A DNA stretch of 64,000 nt from assembly GCA_021785035.1 (NCBI GenBank), contig JAJYGP010000025.1, positions 62,001-126,000 on the forward strand. Direction: 5' to 3'. Positions 55,013 to 62,971 of the stretch are shown in pieces. The notes beneath the pieces were generated by a model. It made no database searches, had not been told where the DNA came from, and worked only from the letters and a program-made list of their open reading frames with translations. The DNA is from Pseudomonadota bacterium. GTDB taxonomy: Bacteria; Pseudomonadota; Gammaproteobacteria; Acidiferrobacterales; Acidiferrobacteraceae. Position 1 is the first letter of the stretch; every line of letters starts with the position of its first letter. Both the position numbers and the translations under genes were made by a program.

Positions 55013-57301
55013 CTAGCCCAAGCCTCCCCCGGAAAGCCCCTCGACCGTGCAAGTCCCTGTGGCGACAGATCCGAGGGATGTGTAGTTTGTAGCCGATAGC
55101 CCCGCACTAAAGATGGGGATCGCCAGTGCCTCCACACGGCCGTTCGTGCTTGAGTCTCCGGAGCAGTTGTCGACCACATAGAGGGCCCTGCCATTGTTGC
55201 TGATCGCCAAGCCATACGCGTTCGCGAAGGTGCCCGTCAAAGCAATCGGCGTAGGCTCCCACGAAGAGGGGGTGGCAAGCGGATTGTTTCTTATGAACAC
55301 ATCAACTGTGCCGTTTTGGGTCGCCACATAGAGCCGTCGGCCCTTGGGACCCATGACGAGGCCCAGCGGATTGCCGGGCACGATGAGTGTTGGTGTTGAG
55401 GCTGGCGACAGGATGCCGGTTGAGGCGTTGATTTGATAGAGGGACACGTTGGACCCGTTGTCGCTGACATAGACGTGGCGCCCGGCAGGCCCCACCACCA
55501 CCGTCCACGGATTAGATCCGGAGGGGATAGAGCCAATATCCGTGAGGGCTCCGGTGCCGGGCTCAATCGAGAACATACCGATAGAGTTGACTGCATATTG
55601 GGAAACGTAGAGGAAGCGGCCTGTCGGATCGATCGTAAGGAGCATGGGGTAAGGCTGGGTATCTGTAATCTCTTGCATAAGTGGGGCCGGATTGCCGCTG
55701 GTGCCGAGTCCGTAGCCATAGATCGAACCCTGGCCATTGCTGCCATCATTGGCGCCATCCGTACCGAGACCGTTATCGGCTGTCGTGCTTCCATCTCCGT
55801 TTATGTAGTAGCTATTTGCGACATACAGATAGCGATTCGAGGGGTCGACTGCGACTCCCATGGGGCTCATTCCGGCGGCAATCGAATTGGGAGTTCCGAG
55901 ATTACCGTCCGCTCCGACCCCGAAGGTCGTGACATCCCCTTGACCGGCCTCGGCCCAGTCCGTGGCGTACAGATGGCGACCGTTAGGCGCCATAGCGAAC
56001 GCGCTGGCGCCGGTGTTGGCGACGGTTGCGCAAGAGTTACAGGTGTGTTGGATGGTCTGTGTTTGTGGACTCAAGGCGCCATTCGGTGCGACCTGGTAGC
56101 CGGCAATCGCGTTCTCCGATTGATCGATGACATAAAGCATTTGCGGCGCAATGACCACGTCGGCGACAAGGCTTGTGACGGCCTGAGGATCTGGGCGTGT
56201 GCGCACGTAAGCCGTGAGCTGCGGGCCCGACCCGCTGGTCGTGGCCGTATAGGCCAGAAGATCACCGCGCGTCTCGTTTGCGACATATACGTAACGACCG
56301 CCGGGGGAGAGGGTAGCACTGCTCGTTTGGCCGCTTGGTCCCCACACTGCCGATGTCGGGCAGGCAATGCCCCCGCTTACGAGCGGAAAGGTTGCGATCT
56401 CGGATCCACTCGACCCGGCACCCGCCACGTTTAGCTGAGTGCGGCCCACGGCTAAGGCTGACGGTGTTAGCCCGCTTGGCAAGGGCACGCTATCCTGGAC
56501 GCTTAAGGTTCCGCCACTTACGTTATAGGCGGTGACGGTGGTATCCGTCAGAACGTAGAGTAGACCGGAACCGTTGCCGGCCCCGCTTATCAGGCCGCTG
56601 ACCGCCGTGGTGCCCAGGGTGCGGGGCGCGCTGGTGCCGGCGCTGAAGCTTACAATCTCGTTGGTGCCAAGCCCATAGAGCATGTCATCGGTGTCAGCTA
56701 CCAAGGAAGTCACGGCTGGGGTATTGATTGATCCCACAAATTCGAGCGTTCCGTTGCTCCCGATCTGGAAGGTATTGAGTGTGTTGTCGTTGGTGTTGAG
56801 GGCATACAAAAAATTCCCGACCACCGCGAGCGAGGATACCCCCGCTACGCTTGTGGCGTTGGGGCCCAGACTAGCAAGCTGGGCCGTCAATGGATCCCAG
56901 CTGTATTGCGAGATCGTGCCGTCGATTTTGTTCGCCACATAGACATAGCGATCCTGACTCACGGCCACGGCGCTCGGGCTTTTACCGGTTGGCACGTAGC
57001 CGCGATCCACGAGCGTCCCGGTCCACGGGTTACGCAGATAGATGCCGAGGCTGTCTTGGCCCTCGGGAACCAAGACAAGCGAGGTCTGGATCGTACCGCT
57101 TGTGGGCGGAGCCGGGGGCGTGGCGACCGTCGCTACCGCCGCCGCATGGGATGTAAGCGTTTGGCACTGCTGAACACCGGTAGGCGCTGGTCCCCCGCCC
57201 GAGACTGGCGTGTTCCCGGAGTTACTGCTCCCCACGCCTTGGCATGCGGATAGGACCGCGCAAGCGAGTAGAGCCCCGGCAATTCGGGCCTTCAATGGCA
57301 T
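55013..57301 (-). CDS. Beta-propeller (lactonase/YncE-like) lipoprotein
   Basis: This 762-aa protein starts with a lipoprotein signal peptide; the lipobox is LSAC with the cysteine at residue 20. A Ser/Gly/Pro-rich linker follows. The rest consists of repeats of the 6-phosphogluconolactonase/YncE propeller type, each with a strand such as RYVYVANETRGDLLAY, RYLYVANSYY or RHVYVSDNGSNVSLYQI, about 14 blades and so probably two propellers. No catalytic residues are evident, and a binding or surface scaffold role is more likely than enzymatic lactonase. A candidate FNR-type box lies upstream. Confidence 0.85.
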   Translation of the reverse strand: MPLKARIAGALLACAVLSACQGVGSSNSGNTPVSGGGPAPTGVQQCQTLTSHAAAVATVATPPAPPTSGTIQTSLVLVPEGQDSLGIYLRNPWTGTLVDRGYVPTGKSPSAVAVSQDRYVYVANKIDGTISQYSWDPLTAQLASLGPNATSVAGVSSLAVVGNFLYALNTNDNTLNTFQIGSNGTLEFVGSINTPAVTSLVADTDDMLYGLGTNEIVSFSAGTSAPRTLGTTAVSGLISGAGNGSGLLYVLTDTTVTAYNVSGGTLSVQDSVPLPSGLTPSALAVGRTQLNVAGAGSSGSEIATFPLVSGGIACPTSAVWGPSGQTSSATLSPGGRYVYVANETRGDLLAYTATTSGSGPQLTAYVRTRPDPQAVTSLVADVVIAPQMLYVIDQSENAIAGYQVAPNGALSPQTQTIQHTCNSCATVANTGASAFAMAPNGRHLYATDWAEAGQGDVTTFGVGADGNLGTPNSIAAGMSPMGVAVDPSNRYLYVANSYYINGDGSTTADNGLGTDGANDGSNGQGSIYGYGLGTSGNPAPLMQEITDTQPYPMLLTIDPTGRFLYVSQYAVNSIGMFSIEPGTGALTDIGSIPSGSNPWTVVVGPAGRHVYVSDNGSNVSLYQINASTGILSPASTPTLIVPGNPLGLVMGPKGRRLYVATQNGTVDVFIRNNPLATPSSWEPTPIALTGTFANAYGLAISNNGRALYVVDNCSGDSSTNGRVEALAIPIFSAGLSATNYTSLGSVATGTCTVEGLSGGGLG

Positions 57302-57380
57302 AAGATGTCCCCTTCATGCGGTCTGTCGTCTATCAGGTGGCCAAAAGACCGTGCTGGGCCGTTATACGGCCCTGGCCGCC

Positions 57381-57392
57381 TGATGGGCATCA
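57381..57392 (-). promoter_or_regulatory. Candidate FNR-type box upstream of the propeller gene
   Basis: TGAT-GGGC-ATCA matches the FNR/ANR dyad TTGAT-N4-ATCAA except for the outer bases. On the minus strand a TATAAC hexamer at 57366-57361 follows 14 bases downstream, and the propeller gene starts 60 bases later. It is imperfect and may be chance. Confidence 0.4.
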
Positions 57393-57458
57393 GCCGAAGG
57401 TCCCCCGGACCTTTGAACGAAAACGGTGCTGAAGAGGTGTCTTGTGGCCGCGCCGACC

Positions 57459-57944
57459 CTAGGGGGATCGACCTTCGTGCATGATTCGAAGTTGGGAGAT
57501 GCGCCAGGAGTTATGGTGCTTTATGAGCGCTACCTGAAAAACCGCAGTTCCCCCTCGGAATCGGGCAAATAGGTGGTAGTGGGCCGCAATAGTGAGGTCA
57601 TGGCGCCACAGCAGTTCGGTTCCTCCGCGGACTCGGAAGGCCTGCAGGGGCCCGAGATGGGTAAGCGTTCGTGTCAGCGACCCTCCCTCTCGATTCAACT
57701 CTTCACGCCATCGCGGGTCCGCCAGGGCACGGAAGGCAAATACGCTCGGGTCGTTCACAACGGGGATAAGCGCCGCGTTCAGGAAGTCGCGGCTCTGAAT
57801 GTTCCAGGTCATCCTCTGGGTCGAGCAGTACCCGATCACGACTACCCACCCCACGTAGAACACAAGGAGCAGGCCCGCCGCCCGAAGCATCATCGTTTTG
57901 ATGAGCGCTTTCGTCGCGCGCAAAGAGTCCCACTGTGCCACCAC
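57459..57944 (-). CDS. Membrane-anchored hypothetical protein
   Basis: This 161-aa protein has one hydrophobic segment at residues 19-40 (MLRAAGLLLVFYVGWVVVIG) and a mostly soluble C-terminal part (FLNAALIPVVNDPSVFAFRA, then HHNSWRISQLRIM). I do not recognise a family. The start could be Met18 or Met19 instead of the first Met. It sits 12 bp after fnr on the same strand and may be co-transcribed with it. Confidence 0.7.
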   Translation of the reverse strand: MVAQWDSLRATKALIKTMMLRAAGLLLVFYVGWVVVIGYCSTQRMTWNIQSRDFLNAALIPVVNDPSVFAFRALADPRWREELNREGGSLTRTLTHLGPLQAFRVRGGTELLWRHDLTIAAHYHLFARFRGGTAVFQVALIKHHNSWRISQLRIMHEGRSP

Positions 57945-57956
57945 GTTGCTTCGAGC

Positions 57957-58688
57957 CTAGGTAACGGACCCTTGTTGGCACAGGGCCTTTAAGGCTTTGC
58001 GATTGCGGATGAAGGTCTTGCGGCCTTCGGTCTCTATGAGGTTTTGATCTCGGAGTTTGGAGAACATGCGACTTACGGTTTCGAGTTTCAGTCCAAGATA
58101 GTTCCCTATCTCTTCTCGGGACATGGGCAGGAGAATCTCCGAGGGGTCTTCGCCGCGTTGCCCCCGTCTGTCGGACAGATTGAGCAAAAAGGCCGCAACT
58201 TTAAATTCGGCGGTCATCGTCCCAAGAATCATCACCAGGGTATGGTCTGTGGTGATGGCGCCGCTGAGTAGTTTATGAAACTGGTGCTGGAGACGTGGGA
58301 GATCGGACAGCAGGCCTTCGAGGCGGGTGAATGGGATCTCGCAAACCTCGCTATCCTCGAGGGCGACCGCATTCCCCCTGTGGGTGCCGGTACTGATGGC
58401 ATCAAGCCCCATCAATTCACCGCTCATGGGGAAGCCTGTTATTTGCTCTTGGCCGCTCACGCTGACCTCGTAGATCTTAAAAAACCCGGTACGTACTGCG
58501 GCAAGCGCTTGCAGCGGGTCGCCGGCGCGAAATAAAGACTGGCCCGAGAAGACGCGGCGCCGGCGTTTTACAAGATCGTCGAGCTTGGTCATTTCTTCGG
58601 CGTCAAGACCGAGTGGCAAACAGATCTCCCGGAGGCTGCAGCTTGAGCACCGGTGCTTCAGGTTCGCTTCAAAACTTGTCACAGACAT
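57957..58688 (-). CDS. fnr: FNR/ANR-type oxygen-sensing transcription regulator
   Basis: This 243-aa Crp/Fnr-family protein carries the four cysteines expected for an oxygen-labile [4Fe-4S] cluster: Cys14, Cys17 and Cys23 in HRCSSCSLREICLPLG, and Cys116 in SEVCEIPF. The helix-turn-helix SREEIGNYLGLKLETVSRMFSKL has the E-x2-S-R recognition residues that read TTGAT half-sites. A perfect FNR box lies 96 bases upstream, suggesting autoregulation. Neighbouring NO-response and anaerobic ribonucleotide reductase genes fit its role. Confidence 0.94.
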   Translation of the reverse strand: MSVTSFEANLKHRCSSCSLREICLPLGLDAEEMTKLDDLVKRRRRVFSGQSLFRAGDPLQALAAVRTGFFKIYEVSVSGQEQITGFPMSGELMGLDAISTGTHRGNAVALEDSEVCEIPFTRLEGLLSDLPRLQHQFHKLLSGAITTDHTLVMILGTMTAEFKVAAFLLNLSDRRGQRGEDPSEILLPMSREEIGNYLGLKLETVSRMFSKLRDQNLIETEGRKTFIRNRKALKALCQQGSVT

Positions 58689-59026
58689 CGCCGCTCCACC
58701 TTCTTTTGTATGCCCAGGGATTGGGACCGCCAATTTCCTGTTCGCGGCCGCCTTGGCTGAGAGAGTATAAGAATAGGAGGCTTTTGATAAGTATCAAGAC
58801 GCAAGTCGTAGACTTTGCCCCGGCAATTCTTTCGAAAAACGGGGCCGGATCGTGTGTCGGCGCGCCATCGGTCCTCATGGCCGCCTGGGTTCGGCTGTTT
58901 CCCCACGGCTCGCGGACGGCCCATTCTGGGGCCAGCCCCCGGGTTATTCGTAGGCTTGACCCAGGACAAGGGCAGGCAGCCGCCAATTATTAAAGAATAA
59001 GGGCTGGTTTTCGCGAGGGCGCGGAC
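58689..59026. other. Divergent intergenic region holding the FNR box
   Basis: Apart from the FNR box at 58784-58797 and the TATACT hexamer for fnr, nothing is recognised in these 338 bases. ORFs crossing it in either direction show no domain and lack ribosome-binding sites. Confidence 0.5.
58784..58797. promoter_or_regulatory. Perfect FNR/ANR box
   Basis: TTGAT-AAGT-ATCAA matches the FNR consensus at all ten defined positions. It lies between fnr (minus) and the hemerythrin pseudogene (plus). On the fnr side a TATACT hexamer (58769-58764) follows after 14 bases, closer than the usual activating position, so repression or autoregulation is possible. Confidence 0.85.
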
Positions 59027-59678
59027 GTGTCTGACGTCGCCTTGTCCCAGGTTCTTGCTGGCCAGTATCGGAAATGGGATCGTTTATTGGAAGCTGCCGA
59101 TAATCGGTGCGGCCCGATCGATGGGCCGAAAACGCAGACCCGCTTTTGCGATGCCATGGAATGTCATATCGAGGTCAAGGAGCGGGGTTTGTTCCCGGTG
59201 CTGGAGGGGCGTATGGCGCCGGCGGCCGCTTGGCTGTGATGCGCAGAGAGCGTGGTGCCATACGCGCCCTCCTGACACCGCTGCACGCAGCCGTTGGAGT
59301 CGATGTCTGCGGCCCGCTATTAAAGACCTTGGCGGTCCTGGTTCAACAGCATTACGTCAAAGAGAAGCATGTCTTGTATCCGCTGAGTGACGATCTGCTT
59401 GCGGACGGCGCACGGGCGCTCATAGAGACCCTGGCCACGGAGCCAGGCTCAATTGAGGAGCTCTTTCTCGACGTGAGTCCGTTCCCGCCGCCAAAACCCT
59501 TGGAAAGCGTCATGCGTGCCATACTGTCTTTATGGCCTGGAAAGCGGCTGCGGTTGCGCGTGCCTGCGAACCCTACCCCTTATACGGACTCATATCCGAG
59601 CGCGGGTTTCGCTATAAGCCAAAGGCTGTGTCTTCGCAGGGCGAGACGGTCTGCGAAGTTTGGGTGACAACGCTCTAG
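59027..59678 (+). pseudogene. Hemerythrin (HHE)-DUF2249 gene broken by two frameshifts
   Basis: Three frames join into one protein. The first (from GTG 59027) gives an HHE-like start, YRKWDRLLEAADN to CHIEVKERGLFPVLEGRM. After about 59215 the next frame continues RLAVMRRERGAIRALL, QHYVKEKHVLYPLSD and LFLDVSPFPPPKPLE, the start of a DUF2249 domain. At about 59578 a second shift is needed to read LYGLISERGFRYKPKA and VSSQGETVCEVWVTTL before TAG at 59678. Each step equals loss of one base. Hemerythrin-DUF2249 proteins accompany NO and anaerobic metabolism. No slippery heptamer explains the shifts. Confidence 0.75.
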
Positions 59679-59692
59679 GGCGCCTCCATATT

Positions 59693-60400
59693 ATGAATAC
59701 CCGTACGCTTTCCGTGCACGAAAGTTCACCTTTTGGGTCTGTGCCCCCAACGTTCCCGATCGCCCCTTGGTTTGTCGCCGCGGGCCTTGTGCTGTTACGG
59801 GGCGGCGCCTGGGCCTTGACGAATCGTTACACCCCGACCGTTCTTGCGGCCACTCATCTTGTGACGATTGGCTTTCCTATGACGGCCATAGCGGGCACTG
59901 TAGGGCTTAGCCTAGCCTTTATGCTTAAGCGACTCTGGAGTCGCGGTTGTTGCTGGCACGATGCCATGACGTATTTCCGGTCTATCGCCTTAACGAGCCT
60001 TATTGCCGTCTACTCTAGCGCGGCCTTGCTGGCGCTTGGGTATGCGCGGCCGCCGCGTAAGCCCCTCGTCTTCGGGGTCTTGGTCTTTTTCGGGGCTGCC
60101 GCTTCTTTTACTGATGGCACGCCCTACAAGATCGTGCTGTTTTTAATCTGGCTGGACCTTCAACGGCAACGTCGCCGCACAGCTTTGCTGAAGCAAGGGG
60201 TGATGTCGGGGTGCCGGGTGGTGATTGACTTTGTTGTTCGCTTGCGCGCTTTGGTGACTGTGCTTATCGCGATCTTTCGGCGTCCCGCGGCCCCGCTTGC
60301 GGCTGTCTTTTGGGTGGGTGCCGGTGCCAGCTTAGATCTCAATGTGGCCTTGGCGACGCTGTCTTGCCGACGGGTCTTGCGCCCGTTGTCTTCGGCCTAA
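59693..60400 (+). CDS. Multi-pass membrane protein of the NnrS-associated type
   Basis: This 235-aa protein has about six to seven hydrophobic segments. The block RYTPTVLAATHLVTIGFPMTAIAG and the later DGTPYKIVLFLIWLDLQRQ resemble a membrane family commonly found next to nnrS and nitric-oxide or cbb3 oxidase genes. Between them several usually conserved residues are missing and an unusual run of basic residues occurs, so it may be decaying like the upstream gene. The ATG at 59693 begins MNTRTLSVHESSP. Function is unknown. Confidence 0.6.
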   Translation: MNTRTLSVHESSPFGSVPPTFPIAPWFVAAGLVLLRGGAWALTNRYTPTVLAATHLVTIGFPMTAIAGTVGLSLAFMLKRLWSRGCCWHDAMTYFRSIALTSLIAVYSSAALLALGYARPPRKPLVFGVLVFFGAAASFTDGTPYKIVLFLIWLDLQRQRRRTALLKQGVMSGCRVVIDFVVRLRALVTVLIAIFRRPAAPLAAVFWVGAGASLDLNVALATLSCRRVLRPLSSA

Positions 60401-60403
60401 ACG

Positions 60404-61612
60404 ATGCACCTATTCGACGCTCCGCATCGTGCCTTCTTCCTCGCGGGCTTGGCGCAGGCCCTTCTCGCCTTGGCGTTGTGGTCGCTTTGGCTTGCCGGTG
60501 CCTTTGCCGGGGCTTATAGCCTGCCGCTTCTCCCGGTATCCGCGATTGCGCTGCACGGTTTTTTTATGGTGTACGGCATTTTCCCTTTTTTTATCTTCGG
60601 GTTTTTGATGACGACTTATCCACGTTGGATGCAAACCGAGGCCTTGAGTCGGACTGCCTACCGTGGTCCGGTGATGCTTCGTGTCGCGGGGCTCGCGATG
60701 ACTTATCTGGGTCTGGCGCTGGGGCGGGCCGAGTTGGCTTGGGGCCCTGTCGTGATGGCTCTGGCCGATGCCTGGCTCGCCCAAAACCTTTTTCGCGTTT
60801 ATCACCGGGCGCGAAGCGAAGCGCGTCGGGGGATAATGCTCTTTAACGTGACGATCGTGGCCGAGATACTCGGGCTCCTCCTGTATGGCTTGGGGTTTTA
60901 TAAGGCCAGTACCCCCATGATCCTGTTGGCGGTCCATGTTGGGCTGTTCTTGTTTCTTGCGCCGACCCTTTTGGGTGTCGCCTATCGTATGATCCCGTTC
61001 TTTTGCGCCCAGGTCTTGGTCTCCTATCAACGCCCGATCCAGTCTCCTAATGCCCCGCTTGGCTTCTTGGGCGGCATGGCTGCCCACTTCGCCTTGATCC
61101 TGTGGCACGCGCCGCTTGCACTAGCTGTGGTGGATGGTGCACTGGCGGCGGCGGCTTGGCACTATCTGTGGCTTTGGTTTCGGCGTGATGTGGTTCGCGA
61201 GGGGCTTTTGTTGCTCCTTTTTATCGGGTTTTCCTGGCTGGGGTGGGCCTATGTCCTGTACGCCGTTCAAGACCTAAACCAGGCCTTCGGCCTTTTTGTC
61301 CTGGGGCGCGCCCCCTTGCACGCCTTAGGCTTAGGCTTTGCCTTGAGTCTTGTCATTGCCATGGTGACGCGCGTCACCCGCGGACACTCGGGCCGGACTT
61401 TGCAAAGCGATCATGTCAGTTGGATCGCCCTAACCGGGGTGCAGATCGCGACGATTCTGCGCGTAGCAGCCGCCTTTCCCTCGGTTGACCGCCTCGCTAC
61501 CATCAATTTGAGCGCGGTCGCAGCGCCTGTCGTTGTGTTGACATTCATACCATGGGCGTTCCGCTACAGTTATATGCTTCTTACACCGCGTCTCGATGGG
61601 CGCCCAGGATGA
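60404..61612 (+). CDS. nnrS: NnrS family protein
   Basis: This 402-aa protein has about 12 membrane helices and the NnrS pattern: HGFFMVYGIFPFFIFGFLMTTYPRW near the N-terminus, YRMIPFFCA in the middle and HALGLGFALSLVIAMVTRVTRGHSGR toward the end. NnrS is a haem- and copper-containing membrane protein that relieves nitric oxide stress on metabolism. It starts 3 bp after the preceding membrane gene and lies in an FNR-linked neighbourhood. Confidence 0.92.
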   Translation: MHLFDAPHRAFFLAGLAQALLALALWSLWLAGAFAGAYSLPLLPVSAIALHGFFMVYGIFPFFIFGFLMTTYPRWMQTEALSRTAYRGPVMLRVAGLAMTYLGLALGRAELAWGPVVMALADAWLAQNLFRVYHRARSEARRGIMLFNVTIVAEILGLLLYGLGFYKASTPMILLAVHVGLFLFLAPTLLGVAYRMIPFFCAQVLVSYQRPIQSPNAPLGFLGGMAAHFALILWHAPLALAVVDGALAAAAWHYLWLWFRRDVVREGLLLLLFIGFSWLGWAYVLYAVQDLNQAFGLFVLGRAPLHALGLGFALSLVIAMVTRVTRGHSGRTLQSDHVSWIALTGVQIATILRVAAAFPSVDRLATINLSAVAAPVVVLTFIPWAFRYSYMLLTPRLDGRPG

Positions 61613-62079
61613 TGCTTATGTGGATTACGGGATCGTTGCTTGTCGTGCATATCTTGTCGATAGTATTGTGGATAGGCGGGGTCGCGTTTGTCACTACGAT
61701 CACCTTACCAATGCTGGCATCATGGCCAGCCGCCCACCGCTTTGCCGTATTTAGCGAGATGGAGCGGCGTTTCGGCGCCCAGGCCCGTATCCTCGTCGTA
61801 GCCGCGGGTTTAAGCGGGGGGGCTTTGCTAGTTCGTTTGCGACTGACTGGTCTTCTGGGTCGACCCCAGGGGGCTTGGCTTGATGGTATGATCGGCTTTT
61901 GGACGCTTTTTGCGCTTCTCTTGTTTGTCGCAGAACCCCTCTTTCTCCACAGAAAAATGAGCGAACTTGCGCAACGTGATCCCAATCGCGTTCACGCACT
62001 CCTCTTACGTGGCCACCGATTGCTTTTGGCGCTTGCCGTAATAGTCATTATAAGTGGCGTGTGGGGAGTGACGACCTAA
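61609..62079 (+). CDS. Four-helix membrane protein downstream of nnrS (CopD-like)
   Basis: This 156-aa protein has four predicted membrane helices. The first, VVHILSIVLWIGGVAFVTTITLP, with a His and Trp-Ile-Gly-Gly, resembles CopD/DUF2269-type proteins, and the last is LLLALAVIVIISGVWGV. Conserved histidines in helices could bind haem or copper. The ATG at 61609 overlaps the nnrS stop (ATGA), so it is part of that unit. The exact family is uncertain. Confidence 0.68.
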   Translation: MMLMWITGSLLVVHILSIVLWIGGVAFVTTITLPMLASWPAAHRFAVFSEMERRFGAQARILVVAAGLSGGALLVRLRLTGLLGRPQGAWLDGMIGFWTLFALLLFVAEPLFLHRKMSELAQRDPNRVHALLLRGHRLLLALAVIVIISGVWGVTT

Positions 62080-62083
62080 AGTT

Positions 62084-62773
62084 TTAAGGGGCCGGCAGAT
62101 CGATGGCGGGCATAAGAGCGCGGAGCTTTTGACGCAGTTGTGGGGTAAGCCAGGGTTCGTAATGGGTCTTGAGCTCGATATCCTGGCAGCCAGCGGGCCG
62201 GAAGTCTTTGAGGGTCAAATGGTTCACGCCTAGCTCCCCGAGTTCTGCGACAAGGGCTATAAGGTCATGGCTTGAGAGCAGGGCGGGGTGGACCGTGGTT
62301 CTCAATTCGTAAGGTTTGCCGCTTGCGAGCAGTATCTTGAGCGATTCGCGGGCCGCCGTCTGGCTGCGGCGACCTTGAGTAATCGCGGCGTAGCGTGAGA
62401 ACGGTCCCTTCACGTCTAGGCCCACCCAATCGACCAGTGGCAGAACTTGTGCGAAGCGTCTTGGCGAGACCCCGGCAGTATGAATTGCGGTGCCAAATCC
62501 CGCTCCCCGGACCTCGAGCAAAGCCGATCGTACCGCTGCCGATTGCGCCAAGGGCTCGCCGCCGCTGAAGACCACGGCGTCCAAAAGCCCCTGCCGCTTA
62601 GCGAGGAAGCCCTCGACTTCGGGCCACGAGATCCGGGGCTCGCTTTCCCAGAGGTGACTGTTGTGACAGTAGCGACAGCGCCATGGGCAGCCAGCACAGA
62701 ATAAGACGGCGGCCTGGTGCCCCGGGTAATCGATGCTGCTCCAGGGCACAAGACCGCCTAAGCGGAGCCTCAT
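62084..62773 (-). CDS. nrdG: Anaerobic ribonucleotide reductase activating protein NrdG
   Basis: This 229-aa radical SAM enzyme generates the glycyl radical in class III ribonucleotide reductase. The cluster motif is CPWRCRYCHN (Cx3Cx2C) near residue 30, followed by VVFSGGEPLAQ, the SAM-binding GGE motif. IDYPGHQAAVLFCAG is the usual N-terminal stretch of this activase type. Its ATG overlaps the stop of the small glycyl-radical ORF (ATGA). Confidence 0.93.
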   Translation of the reverse strand: MRLRLGGLVPWSSIDYPGHQAAVLFCAGCPWRCRYCHNSHLWESEPRISWPEVEGFLAKRQGLLDAVVFSGGEPLAQSAAVRSALLEVRGAGFGTAIHTAGVSPRRFAQVLPLVDWVGLDVKGPFSRYAAITQGRRSQTAARESLKILLASGKPYELRTTVHPALLSSHDLIALVAELGELGVNHLTLKDFRPAGCQDIELKTHYEPWLTPQLRQKLRALMPAIDLPAP

Positions 62774-62952
62774 CCTCCAAGATGGTCTTCTTGAAAAAAG
62801 ACCCGCTCCTCGTGTTCGCCCTTTTTGCCCTCGTTGAATGAGGCCACCGGGCGATGGTAGCCCATGACGCGGGTCCAGACTTCGCAGAGCTGGCGTTCGT
62901 CCGCGCGTAACGCGGAGTTTTGTGACGTAAGTTCTGTTTCCCGGTTTTTCAT
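62770..62952 (-). CDS. Separate glycyl-radical C-terminal segment of class III ribonucleotide reductase
   Basis: This 60-aa ORF matches the extreme C-terminus of NrdD: residues 21-50, beginning QLCEVWTRVMGYHRPVASFN, correspond to the RVxGY glycyl-radical loop, with Gly31 as candidate radical site, and GKKGEHEERVFF after it. It has a strong AGGAG site 6 bases before ATG 62952. The nrdD ORF upstream stops at 62972 with TAG and is in a different frame, so readthrough cannot join them. The product could act in trans or dock onto NrdD. Confidence 0.8.
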   Translation of the reverse strand: MKNRETELTSQNSALRADERQLCEVWTRVMGYHRPVASFNEGKKGEHEERVFFQEDHLGG

Positions 62953-62971
62953 AGACGACTCCTGATGTTGA

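Noticed and set aside
59200-59580. Programmed -1 frameshifting in the hemerythrin-DUF2249 gene
   Set aside because: No slippery heptamer or downstream pseudoknot is seen, and two separate shifts would be required; decay or sequence error is simpler.
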